Shown here: positions 1 through 5,332 of the stretch, in pieces
How positions within the stretch are numbered: the stretch's first letter is position 1
Layout of the letters: every line of letters starts with the position of its first letter
Assembly: GCA_030040955.1 (NCBI GenBank)
Contig: JASHSH010000424.1
Span: 1-5,648 of the forward strand
DNA: 5,648 nucleotides
Direction: 5' to 3'
Source of the DNA: Rhodospirillales bacterium
Lineage (GTDB): Bacteria; Pseudomonadota; Alphaproteobacteria; Rhodospirillales; Magnetospirillaceae
Notes under the pieces: generated by a model
What the model saw: only the letters and a program-made list of their open reading frames with translations
The model's database searches: none
Told to the model about the DNA's origin: nothing
Position numbers and translations under genes: made by a program

Positions 1-1
1 G

Positions 2-655
2 CTCAAGCCGGCCAACACCGAGGATCACGAGGCGGCCGGGTTCCTCGGCGCCTACGCGACGGCATGGTACGCGCTGCATCATGTCGCCAAGCTGCTGCGC
101 GGCGAAAGCGTGCTGATCCATTCGGCGGCCGGCGGAGTCGGCCACGCGGCCGTGCAGATCGCGCGAAGCCTGGGCGCCGAGGTCATCGCTTCGGCCGGCA
201 GCGACGCCCGGCGCGCCTATCTGCGCGATCGCCGCGGCATCGCGCGGATTCTGGACTCGCGCGCTCCGGCGCGGTTCGTCGACGAAGTGCGGGCGATGAC
301 GGGAGGCCGCGGCGTCGACGTCGTGCTCAACAGCCTGGCGGGCGCGGGGCTGCGCGAAAGCCTGCGCTGCCTCGCGCCGGGCGGACGCCATGTCGAGCTC
401 GGCAAGCGGGACATTCTCGACAACGCGGCCTTGGGCATCCTGGCGCTGCGCGATAACGCCTCGTTTCATAGCGTGCAAATCGATCTCCTGAGCGAATCGC
501 ATCCTCGGCAATGCCGCGCGCTCATGGAGGAATGCCTGGCGCGCCTGGCCGGTGGCGAGGCCGAGGCTCTGCCGGTTCAAGTCCTGCCCGCCGAGCAGGT
601 GGACAAGGCGTTCCGCCTCATGGGGTCCGGGGAACATTTCGGCAAGCTCGTCGTG
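2..655 (+). other. Enoylreductase (ER) domain, N-terminus missing
   Basis: This is a medium-chain dehydrogenase-type PKS enoylreductase, which reduces the ACP-bound alpha,beta-enoyl intermediate with NADPH. Visible marks are the nucleotide-binding segment HSAAGGVG (residues 40-47) followed by AAVQIAR, the PKS-ER signature GVDVVLNSLAG further on, and HVELGKRDIL with Lys135 and Asp137, which correspond to the conserved Lys/Asp of PKS ERs. The domain ends near residue 218 (GKLVVSM). Its N-terminal catalytic subdomain, including the position linked to methyl stereochemistry, lies outside the window. An ER of this type directly before a KR is the usual cis-AT or iterative reducing-PKS order, and implies a dehydratase upstream. 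Confidence 0.93.
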
Positions 656-3600
656 TCGATGCCGGATCCGTTCGAACCACGCGGCACCGAGGGAATCGCG
701 ACCGAGACGATCCCCCACTCCCTGTTCGGCGCCGACGAGACCTTCCTGATCACCGGCGGGACCGGCGGACTCGGTCTCGCGCTCGCGCGCTTCCTGGCAT
801 CGCGCGGCGCCGGCCGCCTCATTCTGCACGGGCGGCGCGGCATCGCGACCGCGCGGGGCCGACTGTCGGTCGATTCCATCCGGCGCGACCATCCCGCGTG
901 CCAAATCGAAGTCGCGGCGTTCGATCTGCGTGACGATCGGGCGCTGGCGGCGCTGGTCGAGGGCGAGCCCGGATTGGCCGGCATCTTTCACCTCGCCGCG
1001 TCGTTCGGGGCCGAACCCGCGACCGGGATCGATGCCCAGGCGCTCGAGGCCGGCTCGATCAAGCTCGACGCGGCCTGGCGCCTCCACCAGCTGACCCGCG
1101 GCAGGAAGTTGCGATACTTCGTCATGATCGCGTCGCTCGCGGGATTGCACGGCAACACGCAGCAAGCCGTCTATGTCGCCGCCAATGCCGCGTTGCACGA
1201 GCTGGCACGCATCCGGCGAAGCGAAGGATTGCCCGCGCTCGCCATCGACTATCCGATTTTGCTCGGCGCCGGCCGGTTGAGCGAAGCCGAGAACATACGC
1301 GAGCTCATCTTGAACGCCGAAAAGGGTTTCGCGACCGTCTCGGTCGCCGAGCTGGCACCTTGGCTCGAGCGCATTCTGTCCGTACCCGAGCAGGCACCGC
1401 CCGTGATCACCCTGGATGCTCCGCGGTGGCGCGGCTATTGGACCCTGAGCCGCCAGCGTCCAATGTTCCATCATCTCGTGCCGCGCGCCGCCCTCGACGA
1501 GGACATGGCGGTAGTCGGGGACTCGGCTGGTTCGGCGCCGGACATGGTGGAGGCGACGGTGCGGGGCTTTGTCGCCGCCTTGCTCGGAGCGAAGCCCGAG
1601 GAAATCGAGCCGCGGACCCCGCTGACAGATCTCGGTCTCGATTCGCTGGCCTCCATCGAGCTGGTGATCTGGGTGCGGCAGAAATTCGGCACCGAGATTT
1701 CCCAGGTCCGGCTTCTCTCGGGCGTGACCGTGGGACAGGTCGTCGACCATATCCTGGCGCGCGGCGTCGAAGCGGCGCCGGCGCCTCGGCCCGTCGAATC
1801 GATGGAGGTGCGTCCACCCAAGCCGAGCCAAGATCCGGCGATGGCGCCGACCGCGGCGGCCGCATCCGAGCCGGTTCCCGGACCGCGCGTCATCGAGCTT
1901 GCCGACCCAAGCCCGCTTGCGTCGGAGCCGGGCCACCGCGTGATCGAAATCGATCCGCTGTTGCGCCAGGAATCCTTCGCGCGGCTGGCGGCGGCGATGG
2001 GCGACATGCGCGCGGTCACCGTGCTGCGCGGCCGCTCCGACGGCGCGGGCAAGGACTTCTGTCTCGGCATGGACCTCGACGAGGTGGGCTTCGGCGATCG
2101 CGCGATGAGCGACGCGCTCGGCCGGTTCGCCGAGCTGGCGCGGCGCCTGGACGCCGCGACCGCGCCGATCGTCTGCGTCATCGACGGCAACTGTCGCGGC
2201 GGCGGCATGCTGTTTCCCAGCCTGGCCACCATCGTGTTGGCGACGTCCGAGTCGAGCTTCGGATTTCCGGAGATCCGCCGCGGCGGCCTGCCCGGCGTGG
2301 TGAGCGTGGCCGCGCGGCGGCGCCTCGATCCGGCCGCCTGCCGGCGTCTGATGATGACCGGGGACAGCATCGGCGCGGCCGAGGCCCGCGCGCTCGGTTT
2401 GGTCGATTTCGTCGGCACCCGCGACGAAGTGAAGCGGGAGCTCGACCGTCTGCTGCGCCGTTTCGCCGCCCTCGATCCGGAACTGTTGCGCGAATGCATG
2501 CGCGCAATGCCGGCGCCCACCGAGGAAACGGCGCTGATCGCCATGGGCGAGTTGACCCTCCTCGATGAACCCCCGGCCGGCGGCGCGGCGCCCCTGGTGC
2601 GGCTGCGATACGAACGGGAGACCGGCGTCGCCGGGATCGAGCTGGGCGATCCGCTGCATTACAACGCGATGGACGTGACCATCGCCGCCGATCTGCGGCG
2701 CGCCGTCGAGACGGCCAAGGGCCTGGACGGGCTACGGGCCGTGGTGTTCGAGGGCGCCGGCGAGCATTTCTGCGTCGGGCTCAACCCGTACCACGAGCTC
2801 CCGCGGATGCGCGGCCTGCCGTTGCTCGCCCTGGCCGCCCGCGTTCACCGAATCTTCTCGGCCTTCGTCGCCATTCGCGAACTTCCCGTGCCGATCGTCT
2901 GCGTGACGCAGGGCAAGCTGGTCGGCGGAGGTCTGGCCGCGGCGCTCAACGCGGATTACCGGGTCGCGACCGCGGCCGCGAGCTTCGGCTGCGGGCTGAT
3001 GCCGCGGGGCCTGTGTCCCGGCGTCCTGCTGTCGGAGACGCTGGAACGGGCGGTCGGACGGAAATGGGCGGCGCAGCTCTATCTGCACGACTACACCCTT
3101 TCGGCGGACGAGGCCCTCGGGATCGGTCTCGTCGACGAGGTGCACCCGGAGCAAGCCGCGGCCAAGGCCGCGGCATGGGCCATGGCGCGACGCATCGCCA
3201 GCGCGCCGGCGGCCGGCGTGCGCGCCACCATGGCGCTCGTCCGCCCCGCCATCGACCGAAGCAGGCTGGCTCGCGAAAGCCTCGATCTCGCGCGATGCAT
3301 CGTCGAGGGGGAGGCCTTCGGCGCGGGATGGAACAAGTCGGCGGAACGCCATCCGCCATGGAGTCCCGAGCTCGGCGCGGCCCGAACCGGGATCGCGGGC
3401 CAGGCGCGTTCCACCGCGCATTCCGGCTCCGAACGCCCGCGGGCGCGCGACGCGGGTATCCTTGCCATGGAGTTGTACTTCCCGAACCACATGGTGTCCC
3501 AGGCCGACCTGGAGGCGTATCGGGGCCACGAGGGCAAATACACCACCGGCCTCGGCCAGGAGGCCATCACCTTCTGCGGCGAGGACGAGGATCCGGTCTC

Positions 3601-5332
3601 CATGGCCCTGACCGTCGTGCAGCGGCTGATGGATCGGCAAGGGATCGACTGGAGCCAGATCGGCCGCCTGGAAGTCGGCAGCGAGAGCGCCGTGGACCGC
3701 AGCAAGAGCATCAAGACCTATCTCATGCAGCTGTTCGAGGCCAAGGGTTGCGGCAACGTCGAGGGCGTCGACACCTACAACGCCTGCTACGGGGGCACGG
3801 CGGCGCTGTTCAACACCATCGCCTGGTGCCAGAGCGAGGCGTGGGACGGACGCTACGGGCTCGTGGTCTGCGTCGACATCGCCGATTTGAACGAGGAGCA
3901 GGCGTTCCTCGACGGCGCCGCGGCGGTCGCCCTGCTGATCGGCCCCGACGCCGCCCTGGTGATGCTTCCCGAGCGCAGCACCCACATGATCCACGCATGG
4001 GACTTCTATAAGCCCGTCGGTTGGAAGGATCCGTTTCCCCTGATGCGCGACGGCAAGCACAGCGTCGAGGTCTACATGTCCTGCCTCGACGCGTGCCGCG
4101 ACGCGCTGGCGCAGCGCCTGGACGGCGGCGGAGTGCTGGATGCGCACGACTATTTCGTCTTCCACTGCACCAGCGCCTATCTCGCCAAGCGCGGCTTCGA
4201 CCGGTTGATCGAGAACGAGGCGGCCGAGCGGCCCCTGCGCGAGAAACGCAGGCTCTATGACGAACGGGTTCTGCCGGGCACGCTGCTGACCCGCCAGCTG
4301 GGCTCGACCTACGCGGCCTCGGTCTATGTCGGCTTGTATTCATTGTTGCTGGAGGCGGGCGAAGCGATCGCCGGCAAGACGATTTGCCTGTACTCCTACG
4401 GATCGGGAGCGAGCGCCAGCCTCTTCCGCCTGCGTTGCGCGCGGTCGCCGGCGATCGACCGTTCCGCGCGCGAACGGCTGTCCTCGCGTCGCCGCCATGG
4501 CCCGGAGGAGTTCTTCGAGCTTGTGCGCGGCTATTCCGCCGGCTACGGCCGCTTCGGCTATCGGCCCATCGACCGCGGCGACCGCGAACCCGGTGTCTTC
4601 TATTTGCAACAGGTCGACGAGTGGGGCCGACGCGTCTACGGGCGCCACGCGACCGATCCGGCCACACCGCCCCAGGAGTCGCTGGAATGCCGCGCCCAGG
4701 CCCTCGAGGGCGCGGGCTTGGCCGAGGTGCAGTCGTTTCTTTTTCGCATCTACTGCGAACTGGGCGGATACGCGCCATTCGAAGGCAATCCGACGGAACA
4801 ACGGATCGTGGCGGACGCCGACGGAAGGAAACGCCTGGTCGACCGGTTCGACGAAGTCGATCAATGGGTCGTCTGCCGGGCCGGGAGCCGCGTGATCGGC
4901 TGCTTGCGCATCAACACCCGCGAGCGCGACCGTTTCGAGCTCGAAGACTATATCGAGCTTCCGGTCGAGTTCCGCGGCGGCCGCGGCGTCGAGATCACCC
5001 GCCTGGCCGTCGATCCGCAATATCAGGGAACGGACGCCCTGCTGCTGTTGGTGGATTGCGCCTACCGCTGGATCGTCGAACGGCGCTGCGCGTTCATACT
5101 GACCACGGCCAGCTTCCCCGAGCCGGGCGAAATGTATCTTCGCTTGGGTTTCCGAACGCACGCCAGCCCTCCGTTCAAGTATCACCCGGCGGACCCGGCT
5201 CCCTGCCGTCTGATCTATTTCAAGATCGGTGAGCCGGCATTCGAGTCGCACGCCGCGAAGTGGACCAACCTTGCCAAGACTTCGCTCCCGGCGGGGACTC
5301 CGGACGAGACCGGGCGGACGCTGCTCCGATGA
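2..5332 (+). CDS. PKS megasynthase, 5'-partial: ER-KR-ACP-ECH-ECH-HMGS-GNAT
   Basis: This is a type I polyketide synthase C-terminus fused in frame to a beta-branching cassette and an N-acyltransferase. The frame is open from the first base and already encodes enoylreductase sequence, so the true start lies upstream; the GTG at 110 falls inside the ER fold and is not a start. At least 1776 residues are visible, ending with TGA at 5330-5332. Domain order: ER (C-terminal part), KR, ACP, two crotonases, HMG-CoA synthase, FeeM/LuxI-like GNAT. There is no internal stop, frameshift or visible change in base composition across the joins, so this looks like a genuine fusion. The KS, acyltransferase and dehydratase of the module are expected to the left. 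No thioesterase, reductase or condensation domain is present, which leaves the GNAT as the candidate for chain release. Domain identities are seen from motifs; the joint function (a beta-branched, amide-released polyketide) is inferred. An ATGA overlap couples it to a downstream ABC exporter. Confidence 0.95.
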   Translation, partial: LKPANTEDHEAAGFLGAYATAWYALHHVAKLLRGESVLIHSAAGGVGHAAVQIARSLGAEVIASAGSDARRAYLRDRRGIARILDSRAPARFVDEVRAMTGGRGVDVVLNSLAGAGLRESLRCLAPGGRHVELGKRDILDNAALGILALRDNASFHSVQIDLLSESHPRQCRALMEECLARLAGGEAEALPVQVLPAEQVDKAFRLMGSGEHFGKLVVSMPDPFEPRGTEGIATETIPHSLFGADETFLITGGTGGLGLALARFLASRGAGRLILHGRRGIATARGRLSVDSIRRDHPACQIEVAAFDLRDDRALAALVEGEPGLAGIFHLAASFGAEPATGIDAQALEAGSIKLDAAWRLHQLTRGRKLRYFVMIASLAGLHGNTQQAVYVAANAALHELARIRRSEGLPALAIDYPILLGAGRLSEAENIRELILNAEKGFATVSVAELAPWLERILSVPEQAPPVITLDAPRWRGYWTLSRQRPMFHHLVPRAALDEDMAVVGDSAGSAPDMVEATVRGFVAALLGAKPEEIEPRTPLTDLGLDSLASIELVIWVRQKFGTEISQVRLLSGVTVGQVVDHILARGVEAAPAPRPVESMEVRPPKPSQDPAMAPTAAAASEPVPGPRVIELADPSPLASEPGHRVIEIDPLLRQESFARLAAAMGDMRAVTVLRGRSDGAGKDFCLGMDLDEVGFGDRAMSDALGRFAELARRLDAATAPIVCVIDGNCRGGGMLFPSLATIVLATSESSFGFPEIRRGGLPGVVSVAARRRLDPAACRRLMMTGDSIGAAEARALGLVDFVGTRDEVKRELDRLLRRFAALDPELLRECMRAMPAPTEETALIAMGELTLLDEPPAGGAAPLVRLRYERETGVAGIELGDPLHYNAMDVTIAADLRRAVETAKGLDGLRAVVFEGAGEHFCVGLNPYHELPRMRGLPLLALAARVHRIFSAFVAIRELPVPIVCVTQGKLVGGGLAAALNADYRVATAAASFGCGLMPRGLCPGVLLSETLERAVGRKWAAQLYLHDYTLSADEALGIGLVDEVHPEQAAAKAAAWAMARRIASAPAAGVRATMALVRPAIDRSRLARESLDLARCIVEGEAFGAGWNKSAERHPPWSPELGAARTGIAGQARSTAHSGSERPRARDAGILAMELYFPNHMVSQADLEAYRGHEGKYTTGLGQEAITFCGEDEDPVSMALTVVQRLMDRQGIDWSQIGRLEVGSESAVDRSKSIKTYLMQLFEAKGCGNVEGVDTYNACYGGTAALFNTIAWCQSEAWDGRYGLVVCVDIADLNEEQAFLDGAAAVALLIGPDAALVMLPERSTHMIHAWDFYKPVGWKDPFPLMRDGKHSVEVYMSCLDACRDALAQRLDGGGVLDAHDYFVFHCTSAYLAKRGFDRLIENEAAERPLREKRRLYDERVLPGTLLTRQLGSTYAASVYVGLYSLLLEAGEAIAGKTICLYSYGSGASASLFRLRCARSPAIDRSARERLSSRRRHGPEEFFELVRGYSAGYGRFGYRPIDRGDREPGVFYLQQVDEWGRRVYGRHATDPATPPQESLECRAQALEGAGLAEVQSFLFRIYCELGGYAPFEGNPTEQRIVADADGRKRLVDRFDEVDQWVVCRAGSRVIGCLRINTRERDRFELEDYIELPVEFRGGRGVEITRLAVDPQYQGTDALLLLVDCAYRWIVERRCAFILTTASFPEPGEMYLRLGFRTHASPPFKYHPADPAPCRLIYFKIGEPAFESHAAKWTNLAKTSLPAGTPDETGRTLLR
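737..1441 (+). other. Ketoreductase (KR) domain, catalytic residues intact
   Basis: This is a short-chain dehydrogenase-type PKS ketoreductase, reducing beta-ketoacyl-ACP to beta-hydroxyacyl-ACP with NADPH. The cofactor loop TGGTGGLG lies at residues 251-258. The active-site residues are all present: Lys354 (in IKLDAAWRLH), Ser378 (IASLAG), Tyr391 and Asn395 (YVAAN), with the usual 13-residue Ser-to-Tyr spacing. The domain is therefore predicted to be active. The LDD motif that marks B-type ketoreductases is absent: the equivalent loop reads FHLAASFGAEP. The A-type Trp is also absent, with His in its place (AGLHG). The stereochemical type cannot be assigned from these fingerprints. Confidence 0.93.
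1541..1765 (+). other. Acyl carrier protein (ACP) domain, Ser548
   Basis: This is a four-helix carrier domain that holds the growing chain on a 4'-phosphopantetheine arm. The attachment site is Ser548 in DLGLDSLASIEL, a canonical GxDSL motif; helix III follows with the pattern LLSGVTVGQVV. It is the only carrier domain in the window, so it is the nearest candidate substrate platform for KR, ER, the crotonases, the HMGS domain and the GNAT. The Trp six residues after the serine, described as the flag of ACPs that undergo beta-branching (DSxxxxxW), is not there: that position is Leu554, and a Trp occurs only at +9 (Trp557). Confidence 0.95.
1766..1882 (+). other. Pro/Ala-rich interdomain linker
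   Basis: About 39 residues (589-627) rich in Pro, Ala and Glu join the ACP to the first crotonase domain. The composition is typical of a flexible, unstructured linker in megasynthases. It would let the tethered ACP reach the domains on its C-terminal side. No motif or docking-domain pattern was recognised in it. Confidence 0.7.
1883..2566 (+). other. Crotonase domain A (ECH1-like dehydratase candidate)
   Basis: This is an enoyl-CoA hydratase/crotonase-fold domain. The first oxyanion-hole segment is FCLGMD (686-691), resembling the FCFGAD of the PksH/CurE-type ECH1 dehydratases as I recall them. The second is the Gly-Gly-Gly at 733-735. Of the two classical crotonase glutamates, the first position is Leu737, while the second is kept as Glu757 in FGFPE. 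This single-Glu pattern is that of ECH1 enzymes, which dehydrate HMG-ACP to 3-methylglutaconyl-ACP in beta-branching. The N-terminal beta-hairpin is present (RVIEL and RVIEI strands). The C-terminal helical tail is shorter than in domain B. The crotonase fold is clear; the ECH1 role is inferred from the residue pattern and from the adjacent HMGS domain. Confidence 0.85.
2591..3376 (+). other. Crotonase domain B (ECH2 candidate, atypical active site)
   Basis: This is a second crotonase-fold domain, about 260 residues, joined to the first by fewer than ten residues. Signature elements are IELGDPLHYNAM at the N-terminus, FCVGL (923-927), Gly-Gly-Gly (975-977) and ADYRVATAAASFG. Neither classical glutamate is kept: the positions are Ala979 and Leu999. 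Loss of both glutamates fits ECH2 decarboxylases, which convert methylglutaconyl-ACP to the beta-methyl enoyl product. However, the Lys and His I expect from PksI/CurF ECH2 are not obvious: the loop after the oxyanion segment reads NPYHELPRMRG, with Tyr and His but no Lys. The tail ERHPPWSPE resembles ECH1 tails more. It could be a divergent ECH2, an altered ECH1, or a structural partner for domain A. It shares the PIVCV..G...GGG core with domain A. Confidence 0.85.
3446..4648 (+). other. HMG-CoA-synthase-like (HCS) domain, triad intact
   Basis: This is a complete HMG-CoA synthase fold of about 400 residues. The enzyme class joins an acetyl-derived carbanion to a beta-ketoacyl thioester; in PKS systems the acceptor is a beta-ketoacyl-ACP and the product carries a beta-carboxymethyl branch. 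The catalytic residues are present: Glu1228 (EVGSES), Cys1262 (NACYGG) and His1388 (VFHCTSAYLAK). The Glu-to-Cys spacing is 34, the same as in human HMGCS1 (Glu95, Cys129). Other family marks are GLGQ near the start, AWDFYKP, and YSYGSG at 1464-1469. The C-terminal extension YLQQVDEWGRRVYGRH matches the end of eukaryotic HMG-CoA synthase. Several blocks (SKSIKTYLMQLFE, WDGRYGLVV, AVALLIGP) read closer to animal HMGCS than to PksG. It is predicted to be active. In the pathways I know this enzyme is usually a free-standing protein. Confidence 0.95.
4676..5227 (+). other. GNAT-fold N-acyltransferase domain, FeeM/LuxI-like
   Basis: This C-terminal domain of about 180 residues has the layout shared by N-acyl amino acid synthases (FeeM type), PEP-CTERM-associated acyltransferases and LuxI autoinducer synthases. 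An early FRIYCELGGY segment (Arg1582, Tyr1584, Glu1586) is followed by FDEVDQW (Asp1617, Asp1620), VIGCLRI (Arg1636), and the core EITRLAVDPQYQG (Glu1664, Arg1667), then a late YLRLGFR strand-turn. Known members transfer an acyl chain from an acyl-carrier protein to an amino acid or to S-adenosylmethionine. As the last domain, with no thioesterase, it is the likely chain-release catalyst, making an amide. The LuxI Trp expected in the first segment is not evident, which favours a FeeM-like over an AHL-synthase role. About 34 residues of unassigned tail follow. The fold family is well supported; the nucleophile is unknown. Confidence 0.8.

Noticed and set aside
110..112. GTG as the start codon of the megasynthase
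   Set aside because: The same frame is open back to the first base and encodes conserved enoylreductase sequence (AAGFLGAYATAWYAL) before this codon. The GTG lies in the strand just before the NADPH-binding loop.
1880..1963. Apparent internal repeat RVIEL.DP / RVIEIDP at the start of the first crotonase
   Set aside because: It aligns with the two strands of the usual N-terminal crotonase beta-hairpin, as seen in the second domain (LVRLRYERETGVAGIELGDP). It also removes an earlier impression that domain A was N-terminally truncated.
1360..2568. A 402-codon Arg-rich frame on the plus strand overlapping KR, ACP and the first crotonase
   Set aside because: It is in another frame of the megasynthase, is dominated by Arg, Gly and Ala as expected for a shifted GC-rich frame, and shows no domain.
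3377..3445. A possible separate gene start for the HMGS domain, with the Arg/Ser/Gly-rich stretch before it as intergenic DNA
   Set aside because: The frame is continuous from the crotonase through a linker of about 23 residues. There is no stop codon, and the in-frame ATG at 3467-3469 already lies within the HMGS fold (AMELYFP).
2732..4165. A 477-codon open frame on the minus strand, opposite the second crotonase and the HMGS domain
   Set aside because: Its translation shows no recognisable fold, and it lies wholly antisense to well-supported catalytic domains. Long spurious frames are expected opposite genes with strong GC bias at third codon positions.
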